Assembly: GCF_026427775.1 (NCBI RefSeq)
Contig: NZ_CP044532.1
Coordinates: 124,001 to 188,000, forward strand
Length of the DNA stretch: 64,000 nucleotides
Direction of reading: 5' to 3'
Source: Arthrobacter sp. CDRTa11
Lineage (GTDB): Bacteria > Actinomycetota > Actinomycetes > Actinomycetales > Micrococcaceae
The notes under the pieces were generated by a model, which saw nothing but the letters and a program-made list of their open reading frames with translations, was not told the DNA's origin and ran no database searches. Made by a program: the position numbers and the translations under genes. Below, one piece after another: positions 17,112-25,252 of the stretch. Positions within the stretch are counted from its first letter, which is position 1; each line of letters begins with the position of its first letter.

Positions 17112-17157
17112 TTGACGTTCTTTACATCGTTGTGTGAAAGTTCTTACAACGTTGCAA
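17112..17157 (+). promoter_or_regulatory. Promoter region and tandem operators of the arabinan ABC operon
   Basis: TTGACG (17112-17117) may be the -35 box. A degenerate site TTACATCGTTGTGT (17122-17135) and a strong site TTACAACGTTGCAA (17144-17157) follow with centres 22 bp apart. No clear -10 box could be fixed. The remaining part of the 310-base divergent region 16950-17259 shows nothing else recognised. Confidence 0.6.
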
Positions 17158-17245
17158 AAACAGTCCCGGATGCCTGTCCGCCGCCTCACCGCTGCCAGCG
17201 GGACTGAGTCTGACCAGCAAGCATTCTTGATCCATTTACCCAACC

Positions 17246-17273
17246 GGAAGGACCACGTGATGACGAAGTCACG
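17246..17273 (+). repeat. Copy B of the 28-bp start-region repeat
   Basis: Identical to the reverse complement of 16936-16963. It covers the ribosome site, ATG (17260) and first codons (MTKS) of the solute-binding protein gene. Confidence 0.85.
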
Positions 17274-18591
17274 TCCCATGGCCGCTGCCTTGGCGCTTTT
17301 GACCGCAACAGGCCTGATGCTCGGCGGATGCTCTGCCCCAACAGGCGGGGATGCCGGCGAAAAGAAACTGACCTTTATGTTCCGTGGGGGTGAGGACGAA
17401 AAGAAGGCCTACGAAAAGGCCGTAGCGCAGTTTGAAACGGACAACAACGTGGACGTGGACATCATCGTCACCACCGCGGACCAGTACGCCACCAAACTGA
17501 AGGCTGCCATCGCCGGCAAGCAGGTCCCGGATGTCTTCTACATCGGCCCCGGCGACGTTCAGGCGTACGTGCAGAACGGCATCGTCAAGGACATCACCGA
17601 GTACGTGGAGAAGTCCGACACCATCGACCTGGAGAACATCTGGGAGTACGGCGTCGACAGCTACCGCTACGACGGAAAGCGGGTGGGCGAAGGCGCTATC
17701 TACGCCCTCCCCAAGGATGTTGGACCGTTCTCCTTCGGCTACAACAAGACCATGCTGGAAAAGGCGGGCATCCCGCTTCCGGACAAGGACAAGCCGTACA
17801 CCTTCGACGAATTCGTGGCCGCGGCCAAGAAGCTGACCGCGGACACCAACGGGGACGGCGCCATGGACCAGTGGGGCACCGGCCTGAACGTCCAGTGGAA
17901 CCTGCAGCCTTTTGTCTGGTCCAACGGCGGCGACTGGCTCAACGAGGACCGCACCAAGGTCACGGTGGACACGCCGGAGTTCGCCGAATCCCTCCAGTGG
18001 TTTGCTGACCTGCAGAACGTCCACGGCGTGACGCCGTCCGTTGCCGAGGCACAGACCCTGGACACGTACCAGCGCTGGATGAAGGGCGAAATCGGCTTCT
18101 TCCCGATCGCTCCGTGGGACCTCTCCACCTACCAGAAGCTGGGCTTTGAATGGGATGTCATCCCGTACCCGGCCGGCGACACCGGCAAGACCGCCAGCTG
18201 GATCGGAACGCTGGGCGTGGCTGTGTCTGAGAGCACCAAGCACCCGGAGGAGGCCGTCAAGCTGGTGGAATACCTGACGGCCAACAAGGAAGCCCAGCAG
18301 AGCCTGGTGGATGCCGGTATCCAGATCCCCAACCTGAAGGACATGGCTGAGACCTGGGCCGCCGACACCACCACCAAGCCCGCCAACAAGGCCGAGTTCC
18401 TGCAGATCGTGAAGGACTATGGGCGGGCCCTGCCGGGCGGCAACACCTTCAACGCCGAGTGGTACGACGAACTCTTCACCAACATCCAGCCCGTGCTGGA
18501 CGGCAAGCAGACCGCTGCCGACTACCTGAAGGAAGCCCAGCCGCGGATGCAGGAATTCCTGGACGCAGCCAACCAGCAGGCCGGCAGCTAA
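17260..18591 (+). CDS. ABC transporter solute-binding lipoprotein (arabino-oligosaccharide type)
   Basis: A 443-residue family 1 sugar-binding protein. The signal sequence ends in lipobox LGGC with Cys24, so it is anchored to the membrane outside the cell. The mature part shows the usual two-lobe pattern ([53 protein letters not shown]). It would deliver arabino-oligosaccharides to the permeases at 18725 and 19639; the sugar is inferred from the GH43 and GH51 neighbours. The ATG at 17260 is the one giving a clean lipoprotein signal. No ATP-binding subunit is encoded here, so a shared MsiK-type ATPase elsewhere in the genome is likely. Confidence 0.85.
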   Translation: MTKSRPMAAALALLTATGLMLGGCSAPTGGDAGEKKLTFMFRGGEDEKKAYEKAVAQFETDNNVDVDIIVTTADQYATKLKAAIAGKQVPDVFYIGPGDVQAYVQNGIVKDITEYVEKSDTIDLENIWEYGVDSYRYDGKRVGEGAIYALPKDVGPFSFGYNKTMLEKAGIPLPDKDKPYTFDEFVAAAKKLTADTNGDGAMDQWGTGLNVQWNLQPFVWSNGGDWLNEDRTKVTVDTPEFAESLQWFADLQNVHGVTPSVAEAQTLDTYQRWMKGEIGFFPIAPWDLSTYQKLGFEWDVIPYPAGDTGKTASWIGTLGVAVSESTKHPEEAVKLVEYLTANKEAQQSLVDAGIQIPNLKDMAETWAADTTTKPANKAEFLQIVKDYGRALPGGNTFNAEWYDELFTNIQPVLDGKQTAADYLKEAQPRMQEFLDAANQQAGS

Positions 18592-18602
18592 CCCCCACAC
18601 CA

Positions 18603-18638
18603 GGTGTCGCGGCTGCACCGGAAGGCAGCCGCGGCACC
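18603..18638 (+). terminator. Intercistronic hairpin after the binding-protein gene
   Basis: A 14-bp stem (one T-G wobble) 18603-18616/18625-18638 with an 8-base loop. It lies inside the operon, 12 bases after the binding-protein stop. It probably protects the upstream message or stops part of transcription, so that binding protein exceeds permease. Confidence 0.6.
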
Positions 18639-18724
18639 GTTCCACCCGTCTTTTGAAGTGCTGCCCTTTTACCGGGCAGCACCGTCCCGAATCAAAGCAG
18701 TCCCGAATCAAAGAGGATCCAGCG

Positions 18725-19627
18725 ATGTCATCAACCATCACGCGCCGCTCGCGGCTTCACCGGAAGGAACACCAGGCCGCGCTTGTCTTTGTTGCCATAC
18801 CGGTGATCGGGTTCCTCCTCTTTACGCTTTTCCCCTTGCTTTTCTCCGTCTATGCCTCCTTCACGAACTGGAACGGGATCTCCGCGCCGGTGTTCAAGGG
18901 CCTGGACAACTACACCAAGATGTTTGGTGACCGGTACTTCCTGAAGTCGCTGTGGAACACCGTCTTTATGATGATCGGCATCCCCGTTGGCCTGGTCATT
19001 TCGCTGGCGCTGGCACTGGCCATGAACCGAAAAATGCGCGGCACCACGATCTTCCGCACGGTCTACTACCTGCCGGTGATCTCCTCCATCGCGGCCGTGG
19101 CCATCCTGTGGCAGTGGGCCTTCAATGGCGATTTCGGCCTCATCAACCAGGGGCTGGGCCTGCTGGGGATCGACGGCCCCAACTGGCTGCAGGACACCGC
19201 CACCGTGAAGCCTGCCCTGATCATCATGGCGGTGTGGAAGGGGCTGGGGTATTCGATGCTGCTTTACCTGGCCGCCCTCCAATCGGTGCCCCGCTACCTG
19301 TATGAGGCCGCCGCCCTGGACGGCGCCTCCGCCTGGCAGCAGTTCCGCCACATCACCATTCCCATGGTCCGGCCGGTCACTTTCTTCCTTATCGTCACCA
19401 GCATCATTGGCGGTTCCCAGATCTTCGTGGAAATCAACATCATGACCCCCACCGGCGGCCCGGAGTTCGAGTCCGCTTCCATCGTCTGGTACATCTGGCA
19501 AAAAGCGTTCGACAACCTCCAGATGGGCTACGCCTCGGCCATGTCCGTGGTCCTGGGGCTGCTGGTCTTCATCATCACCTTTATCCAGTTCCGGCTTAAC
19601 CGCCGCAACCAGTTTTCGATCGATTGA
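18725..19627 (+). CDS. Sugar ABC transporter permease (MalF type)
   Basis: A 300-residue inner-membrane permease with six predicted membrane helices and the EAA loop (YEAAALDGASAWQQFRHITIPMV) that contacts the ATPase. The ATG at 18725 has AGAGGATCC upstream; longer frames run back into the intercistronic hairpin. It pairs with the MalG-type permease 11 bases downstream and the binding protein upstream to import, by inference, arabino-oligosaccharides. Confidence 0.88.
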   Translation: MSSTITRRSRLHRKEHQAALVFVAIPVIGFLLFTLFPLLFSVYASFTNWNGISAPVFKGLDNYTKMFGDRYFLKSLWNTVFMMIGIPVGLVISLALALAMNRKMRGTTIFRTVYYLPVISSIAAVAILWQWAFNGDFGLINQGLGLLGIDGPNWLQDTATVKPALIIMAVWKGLGYSMLLYLAALQSVPRYLYEAAALDGASAWQQFRHITIPMVRPVTFFLIVTSIIGGSQIFVEINIMTPTGGPEFESASIVWYIWQKAFDNLQMGYASAMSVVLGLLVFIITFIQFRLNRRNQFSID

Positions 19628-19638
19628 GGCAGGCAGCC

Positions 19639-20592
19639 ATGTCCGCGCAGAATGTCATCACCACCCCTCCACTGGAAACCACCGAGCCGATCCCCGGCCA
19701 CCGGCGGGACAGAACCGGCAACCAGCCGCACCGTGCAAAAGATGGCCAGCATTCGACCAAAAACGGGCTCAGGCTGGGCAACATCCTGACCACCCTGATC
19801 CTCAGCGTGGGCGCCATCATCATGATCGCGCCGCTCGCCTGGACCTTTTCCACGTCGCTGAAAACCAAAGATGGCGTGTTCGAGCTTCCGCCGCAGTGGA
19901 TTCCGGACCCGTTCGTCTGGGAAAACTACGCGCGCATCTGGACGGCCGGGCCGCTCCTCACCGGCATCCAGAACAGCCTGATCGTGGCATGCTCAGTCAC
20001 CATCATCGGTTCCCTGACCTCCGCGCTTGCGGCCTTCGCGTTCGCCAAGATGCGGATGCCCTTTAAGAACGTCCTTTTCCTGGGCCTGCTGTCCGGCCTG
20101 ATGATCCCGTTCCCCACACTGATGATTCCGCAGTTCACCATCTTCGCCAGCATCGGCTGGGTGGACACCCTGCTGCCGCTGATCGTGCCCGGGCTGTTCG
20201 GCAACATCATCATGATCTTCTTCCTGCGGCAGTTCCTGAACAGCGTGCCGGATTCCATCGTGGAGGCGGCAAGGATCGACGGCGCCTCCTACCTGCAGAT
20301 CTTCTGGACCCTGATCATGCCCGCCATCCGTCCTGCGCTGGCGGCCCAGTTCATCCTCTGGTTCATGGCCATGTGGAATGACTACCTGGCGCCGATCATC
20401 TACCTCAACTCACCGGGCACGCAGACCCTCCAGTTGGTGATCGCCAACTTCAATGCCCAGTACGCCATCCAGACCGACTACCCCCTGATCATGGCGGCAT
20501 CGTTCATCGCACTGCTGCCAGTCCTGATCGTTTTCATCGTCTTCCAGCGCCAGATCATCGAATCAATCGCCCTCTCGGGATCCAAGGGCTGA
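19639..20592 (+). CDS. Sugar ABC transporter permease (MalG type)
   Basis: A 317-residue permease with six membrane helices after a hydrophilic N-terminal tail of about 50 residues. The EAA loop is VEAARIDGASYLQIFWTLIMPAI. ATG 19639 is preferred, as GAGGCAGGC precedes it; the TTG at 19624 overlaps the previous stop. It is the second membrane subunit of the arabinan-island transporter. Confidence 0.88.
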   Translation: MSAQNVITTPPLETTEPIPGHRRDRTGNQPHRAKDGQHSTKNGLRLGNILTTLILSVGAIIMIAPLAWTFSTSLKTKDGVFELPPQWIPDPFVWENYARIWTAGPLLTGIQNSLIVACSVTIIGSLTSALAAFAFAKMRMPFKNVLFLGLLSGLMIPFPTLMIPQFTIFASIGWVDTLLPLIVPGLFGNIIMIFFLRQFLNSVPDSIVEAARIDGASYLQIFWTLIMPAIRPALAAQFILWFMAMWNDYLAPIIYLNSPGTQTLQLVIANFNAQYAIQTDYPLIMAASFIALLPVLIVFIVFQRQIIESIALSGSKG

Positions 20593-20594
20593 CC

Positions 20595-21275
20595 ATGCCG
20601 GCCAATAACCTCGCCGTTTTACCGAACGAACTGCATCTGGGCTGGGCCGGCCGGGTGATGCAGTGGCTGGGCTTCGCCACCCGGCTGGTGCTGGTGAACC
20701 TGCTGTTCGTGGCCGGGGCCCTGGCCGGCCTGTTGGTCTTGGGGCTGTTCCCCGCCGCCGTCGCGGCCACCACCATCCTGGCCAGGCTGCGCGCAGGGCT
20801 TGCCGGCGAGCACCTGGTGCGTGACTTCATCAGCGTGTACCGCTTCCAGTTTTGGCACGCCAACCGGGTGGGCAGCATATTCTGGCTGGCCGGCGTCGTA
20901 CTTGGCCTTAATGTCCTCAGCGTGCTGGGACCGGAGGGCGCCGTGTTGCTGTCCTCGCCCGTCCACGCCGTCCTTCTTCTCCTGGCGGCGCTGGCAGGCA
21001 CTGCCACCTTCATGGCGGCCGCGACGGCGGTGGCCATCTGCAGCCGTTGCCGTGACTCGGTGGCAGGGACCTGGCGGACGGCGTTTGTGCTTCCGCTTGT
21101 GTCGCCCATGATGAGCATTTCGCTGTTGCTGAGCCTGGTGGCATGCGCCGTCATCTTCTCCGGAATGACCGTCCTCCTGCCGCTGGCAGGGGCATCGGTT
21201 CCCCTGCTGCTTTCCGGTTGGCTGGTGGAACGCCGGCTCTCCGCCCTCCAACAGGGGCACACCGTCCCCGCCTGA
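20595..21275 (+). CDS. DUF624 (YesL-like) membrane protein
   Basis: A 226-residue protein with about five to six membrane helices, of the DUF624 family often found next to sugar ABC transporters. The family signature region is near the N-terminus (GLFPAAVAATTILARLRAG, then a segment with FWHANR). It starts two bases after the permease stop, so it is cotranscribed. Its role is unknown; the constant link with sugar permeases suggests an accessory role in uptake or its control. Confidence 0.8.
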   Translation: MPANNLAVLPNELHLGWAGRVMQWLGFATRLVLVNLLFVAGALAGLLVLGLFPAAVAATTILARLRAGLAGEHLVRDFISVYRFQFWHANRVGSIFWLAGVVLGLNVLSVLGPEGAVLLSSPVHAVLLLLAALAGTATFMAAATAVAICSRCRDSVAGTWRTAFVLPLVSPMMSISLLLSLVACAVIFSGMTVLLPLAGASVPLLLSGWLVERRLSALQQGHTVPA

Positions 21276-21303
21276 CGCTTTCAATCCCTATCCACACGCT
21301 CTT

Positions 21304-21371
21304 GCCCAACTAGGTAGCGCCAACTGTCGTTTAGACAGCTCAAAACGACACTTAGAGCTACCCAGTTGGGC
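21304..21371. terminator. Large nested inverted repeat between DUF624 and GH51 genes
   Basis: Outer arms 21304-21318 and 21357-21371 pair over 14 of 15 positions (one A-C mismatch). An inner hairpin 21325-21332/21343-21350 pairs over 8 bp. It lies right after the ABC operon and just before the GH51 operator, so it likely isolates the two units. Confidence 0.6.
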
Positions 21372-21381
21372 CGGACTTTTA

Positions 21382-21395
21382 CTACAACGTTATAC
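21382..21395 (+). promoter_or_regulatory. LacI operator overlapping the GH51 promoter
   Basis: CTACAACGTTATAC shares the CAACGTT core of the arabinan operators. It overlaps TATACA (21391-21396), a possible -10 box with TTGGGC (21366-21371) as a weak -35 at 19 bp. Confidence 0.55.
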
Positions 21396-21410
21396 AGAAC
21401 AGGAAGAACC

Positions 21411-22961
21411 GTGACCATCACCTCCGCTGCTGCTGAACAGACCGACTTGGCTGTTGTGGCACCCACCGTCATCACCGTCGACAGGTCCGCCGTTGTTGCC
21501 CCCGTCAGCCGGCGCATCTTCGGCTCCTTCGTGGAGCACCTGGGCAGGTGCGTCTACGACGGCATCTACGAGCCCGGGCACCCCACCGCCAACGAGGACG
21601 GATTCCGGCTGGACGTCATCGAGCTGGTCAAGGAACTCGGCTCCAGCACCATCCGCTACCCCGGCGGCAACTTCGTTTCGGGCTACCGCTGGGAGGACGG
21701 CGTGGGACCACGGGATCAGCGCCCGGTCCGCCGCGACCTCGCCTGGCACTCACTGGAATCGAACCAGGTGGGCCTGGACGAGTTCGCCCGCTGGTGTGAG
21801 CTCACGGGCTCCGAGCTGATGATGGCCGTGAACCTGGGCACCCGCGGCATCGATGCCGCCCTTGACCTGCTGGAGTATGCCAACCACCCCTCCGGCACCG
21901 CCCTCAGTGAGCAGCGCATCGCCAACGGGGCCAAGGATCCCTACAACATCCGGATGTGGTGCCTCGGCAACGAAATGGACGGCCCGTGGCAGATCGGCCA
22001 CATGTCGGCCGACAGCTACGGCAGGCTTGCGGCCCGTACGGCGTCCGCCATGAAGACCGCGGACAAGGACCTGCAGCTGGTGGTATGCGGCTCCTCGAGC
22101 TCCTCCATGCCCACCTTCGGCGAATGGGAGCGCGTGGTCCTGGAGCACAGCTACGACTACGTGGATTACATTTCCTGCCACGCCTACTACCAGGAGCGCA
22201 ACGGGGACCTGGGCTCCTACCTCGCGTCCTCGCTGGACATGCAGTACTTCATCGAGACCGTGGTGGCCACCGCCGATCACGTCAAGCATAAGCTCAAGAG
22301 CAAAAAGACCATCCAGCTCTCCTTCGACGAGTGGAACATCTGGTACCTGGACGAGCACCAGGCCTCGGACGAGGTCAACGAGGAATGGACCCACGCACCG
22401 CGCCAGCTGGAGGATGTCTACTCCGTGGCCGACGCCGTGGTGTTCGGCAACCTGCTCATCACCCTGCTGAAGAACCACGACCGGGTGGCCGCGGCCTCGC
22501 TGGCCCAGCTGGTCAACGTGATTGCGCCCATCATGACGGAACCCGGCGGCGACTCCTGGCGGCAGACCACGTTCTTCCCGTTCTCCGTCACCTCGCGCCT
22601 GGCCCGGGGCGAGGTGCTCCGCCCGCGGATCGAGGCAGGGACGTACACGACGGCGGTTTACGGCGAAGCGCCGCTGGTGGACGCCGTGGCAACCGCCGAC
22701 GCCGCCACCGGCCAGTCGGCGCTGTTCCTGGTGAACCGCAGCCAGACGGAGGCGATCGACGTCAGCATCAACGTGTCAGAGCTGAACGCCACGGTGGTGA
22801 CCGAGGCCGTCACCCTCCACGACGAGGACGTATACGCCAAGAACACGCTCCAGGACCAGAACCGCGTGGGCCTGAAGCAGCTCAACGGTGCCGTCCTGGA
22901 GGAGGGCACCCTGACGGTGACACTCCCGCCGGTGTCCTGGTCCGCCGTCGCGCTTGGCTGA
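21411..22961 (+). CDS. Alpha-N-arabinofuranosidase (GH51)
   Basis: A 516-residue intracellular GH51 enzyme that removes terminal alpha-L-arabinofuranose from arabino-oligosaccharides. The acid/base is Glu188 in CLGNEMDGPW and the nucleophile is Glu307 in LSFDEWNIWY. The GSFVEHLGRCVYDGIYEPGH motif (38-57) is typical. The GTG at 21411 follows AGGAAGAACC; an upstream ATG at 21366 would lie within the inverted repeat and operator. It completes the degradation of oligosaccharides imported by the upstream transporter. The next GH43 gene starts immediately after. Confidence 0.92.
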   Translation: MTITSAAAEQTDLAVVAPTVITVDRSAVVAPVSRRIFGSFVEHLGRCVYDGIYEPGHPTANEDGFRLDVIELVKELGSSTIRYPGGNFVSGYRWEDGVGPRDQRPVRRDLAWHSLESNQVGLDEFARWCELTGSELMMAVNLGTRGIDAALDLLEYANHPSGTALSEQRIANGAKDPYNIRMWCLGNEMDGPWQIGHMSADSYGRLAARTASAMKTADKDLQLVVCGSSSSSMPTFGEWERVVLEHSYDYVDYISCHAYYQERNGDLGSYLASSLDMQYFIETVVATADHVKHKLKSKKTIQLSFDEWNIWYLDEHQASDEVNEEWTHAPRQLEDVYSVADAVVFGNLLITLLKNHDRVAAASLAQLVNVIAPIMTEPGGDSWRQTTFFPFSVTSRLARGEVLRPRIEAGTYTTAVYGEAPLVDAVATADAATGQSALFLVNRSQTEAIDVSINVSELNATVVTEAVTLHDEDVYAKNTLQDQNRVGLKQLNGAVLEEGTLTVTLPPVSWSAVALG

Positions 22962-22962
22962 C

Positions 22963-24036
22963 GTGCGCCCCCGGAACGTTAGCCCTGCAGCCGGCCGCCG
23001 GCCGGGCCGTTCGTCATCAGCGGTCCTTCACCTCAGAGCGGTGGGGCTGGCTGCGGCGCTGGCCGCCGTCGTCCTGGTCCTGTCAGCCTGTGCCGCCGTT
23101 CCCGGCGCCACGGCCGAACAGGAACCAGCGGAGGCCGGGCTGAGCGGGGATATTTTCACCCACGATCCTGCCCTGGTGAAGGGCGGGGACGGCGAATCCT
23201 GGTTCATCTACTCCACCGGCAACGGCCAGGTGGCGGACGGAAACATCCAGATCCGCCGCTCCACCGACGGCAGGAACTGGGAACACGCCGGCGAGGTGTG
23301 GCAGCAGAAACCGGCCTGGCTTGCGGCGGCGGTTCCCGGTGTGGACAACCTCTGGGCGCCGGAGCTGTACCAGCACAACGGCACCTGGTACCTCTACTAC
23401 TCCGCCTCCACCTTCGGCAAGAACCTGTCCGTGATTGCACTGGCCACCAACACCACGCTTGACCCGCAGGACCCGGGCTATGAATGGGTGGACCGGGGGC
23501 AGGTGATGTCCTCGAAGGGGGAGCGGTTCAACGCCATTGATCCCGGCATTGCCGAGGACGCGGACGGCACGCCGTGGATGTCCTTCGGTTCGTTCTGGAC
23601 CGGGCTGCAGCTGGTGGAGCTCGAGTGGCCCAGCGGCCTGCCCGCCGCGGGTGCGGAGCCGGTGACAATAGCTGACCGGAAGGCGCCGCCGAATGCCATC
23701 GAGGCGCCGTACATCCTGCCGCACGACGGTGCCTTCTACCTCTTCTTCTCCCGCGATTTCTGTTGCCAGGGGCTGGAGAGCACCTACAACATTGCCGTCG
23801 GGAAATCCGACAGCATCAACGGTCCCTATGTGGATGCCGAGGGCAAGGCACTGCTCGACGGCGGCGGCACACCGCTGCTGGGCACCGACGGCGGGCGCGT
23901 GGGGCCGGGCGGCCAATCCGTTTCCGGGGGCACCCTCGCGTTCCACTACTACGCCGAGGAACTCGACGGCGCCTTCCGGCTGGGCCTGGCCGAGCTGGAG
24001 TGGAAGGACGGCTGGCCCACTGTCCGGTGGGACTAA
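22963..24036 (+). CDS. Lipoprotein GH43 arabinanase-like enzyme
   Basis: A 357-residue GH43 protein with N-terminal signal (RAVGLAAALAAVVLVLSAC, lipobox Cys43), so it is probably lipid-anchored at the cell surface. Active-site motifs match the secreted paralog at 15441: FTHDPALV (Asp68), NAIDPGI and IEAPYI, plus the FCCQGLESTYNIAVGKS segment. The start is uncertain: GTG 22963 directly after the GH51 stop, or TTG 22954 overlapping it; neither has a clear ribosome site, so translation coupling is likely. It lacks the Ig-like C-terminus of the paralog. It probably trims arabinan near the transporter. Confidence 0.85.
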   Translation: MRPRNVSPAAGRRPGRSSSAVLHLRAVGLAAALAAVVLVLSACAAVPGATAEQEPAEAGLSGDIFTHDPALVKGGDGESWFIYSTGNGQVADGNIQIRRSTDGRNWEHAGEVWQQKPAWLAAAVPGVDNLWAPELYQHNGTWYLYYSASTFGKNLSVIALATNTTLDPQDPGYEWVDRGQVMSSKGERFNAIDPGIAEDADGTPWMSFGSFWTGLQLVELEWPSGLPAAGAEPVTIADRKAPPNAIEAPYILPHDGAFYLFFSRDFCCQGLESTYNIAVGKSDSINGPYVDAEGKALLDGGGTPLLGTDGGRVGPGGQSVSGGTLAFHYYAEELDGAFRLGLAELEWKDGWPTVRWD

Positions 24037-24042
24037 CCACCC

Positions 24043-24105
24043 GAGTTTTTGTCCAGTTACGGCGACTTCCGGTCGGTTTATCTCGCCGTAGCTGGACAAA
24101 AACTC
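24043..24105. terminator. Long inverted repeat between convergent GH43 and lacI genes
   Basis: Two 23-base arms, 24043-24065 and 24083-24105, pair throughout with a single G-T wobble around a 17-base loop. Position between convergent genes supports a bidirectional terminator. Confidence 0.7.
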
Positions 24106-24115
24106 TGAGGGGGCG

Positions 24116-25123
24116 TTAGCCCACCGTTGATTCCCGCGGCACCACGCGGAAAGCAGCTTCGATCTGACGCGGCGCACCGCCATCCGGATTCTTAATCCGC
24201 TCCATGAGCATCCGGATGGCGGTCTCCGCAATCTCCACCCGCCCCGGGTCCACGGTGCTGAGCGTGGGCAGCGAATAGCGCGTTTCGTCCAGGTCATCGA
24301 AGCCGATTACGGCGACGTCGTCCGGCACACGGAAGCCCGCTTCCTGCAATACCCGCACGGCGCCCTGGGCCAAGGTGTCATTGAGCCCGAACACGGCGTC
24401 GAATGATGCGCCACGGTCCAGGAGATCGTGCATTGCTGCCGCGCCGTTGGAGCGGTGCCAGTCCCGGACGTAGGCGATGATGCCGTCGTCGTACGGGATG
24501 CCCCGGGCCTCAAGCGCCTCGCGGTAACCGCGGAGCCGGAGCCCGGCAGAGCCAATGACTTCCCCCTGGTGGGCGCCCACCACGGCGATTCGCTTCCGGC
24601 CGAGATCCAGCAGGTGTTCGGTGGCTGCCCGCGCGGCGGTGACGTTCTGCATGGTGACGTGGTCCGAGCCGCTGCCGAAGATGCGTTCACCCAGCAGGAC
24701 AATCGGCACCTCTGCCTTAACGAGGTCAGCGTCTTCCTGGCCCATGGCGAGCGGGCTGAAAATCAGGCCGTCCGACATCTTGAGCCGCGGGCTGGACATC
24801 ACTTCGAGCTCCCGGGCGCGGTCAGCGCCTGTCTGCTCAATCAGCACCACCAGGCCATGCTTCGCGGCGGCTTCGATCACGGCGTCGGCCAACTCGGCGA
24901 AGTAGGGCAGGCTGAGCTGGGGGAGCGCCAGGGTGATGGCACCAGTCTGCCCGGAGCGCAGGCTGCGGGCCGTCAGGTTGGGACGGTATCCCAGCTCGGC
25001 AATGGCCTGCTCCACTTTGGCGCGGGTGGTGTCCCGGACATGCGGGTGGTTGTTGATGACATTGGAGACCGTCTTGAAGGACACGCCGGCGACCCGGGCC
25101 ACGTCGTGAAGAGTCGCTGCCAT
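24116..25123 (-). CDS. LacI family regulator of the arabinan island
   Basis: A 335-residue LacI/GalR repressor. The helix-turn-helix and hinge are at residues 3-55 (LHDVARVAGVSFKTVSNVINNH, YRPNLTARSLRSG), followed by the periplasmic-binding-like sugar domain ending in IGFDDLDETRYSLPTLSTVDP. An operator-like palindrome at 25174 lies 51 bases before its start. Similar sites lie before the GH43, ABC, GH51 and, weakly, GH27 genes, so it probably represses all of them and is released by arabinose or an arabino-oligosaccharide. The effector is inferred. Confidence 0.88.
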   Translation of the reverse strand: MAATLHDVARVAGVSFKTVSNVINNHPHVRDTTRAKVEQAIAELGYRPNLTARSLRSGQTGAITLALPQLSLPYFAELADAVIEAAAKHGLVVLIEQTGADRARELEVMSSPRLKMSDGLIFSPLAMGQEDADLVKAEVPIVLLGERIFGSGSDHVTMQNVTAARAATEHLLDLGRKRIAVVGAHQGEVIGSAGLRLRGYREALEARGIPYDDGIIAYVRDWHRSNGAAAMHDLLDRGASFDAVFGLNDTLAQGAVRVLQEAGFRVPDDVAVIGFDDLDETRYSLPTLSTVDPGRVEIAETAIRMLMERIKNPDGGAPRQIEAAFRVVPRESTVG

Positions 25124-25173
25124 GGTGGATCTCCTTGCTAAGGTTCCCGGCCGTTTGGCCAGCTAGGAAAATA

Positions 25174-25187
25174 TTACAACGTTGCAT
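25174..25187 (-). promoter_or_regulatory. LacI autoregulatory operator
   Basis: TTACAACGTTGCAT differs in one position from the strong site at 17144-17157. Confidence 0.7.
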
Positions 25188-25211
25188 GGAGCTGGTGCCG
25201 GATGGCAGCGG

Positions 25212-25245
25212 GAAGCCCTGCCGCGCAGCGCCGCGGCAGGGCTTC
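25212..25245 (-). terminator. Hairpin after rsgA
   Basis: A perfect 14-bp GC-rich stem 25212-25225/25232-25245 with a 6-base loop, eight bases past the rsgA stop. No T run follows. Confidence 0.65.
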
Positions 25246-25252
25246 GCGGTGT

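Noticed and set aside
17269..18741. A 490-residue reading frame antisense to the arabinan binding protein
   Set aside because: No recognisable domain and no ribosome site; the plus strand encodes a clear lipoprotein.
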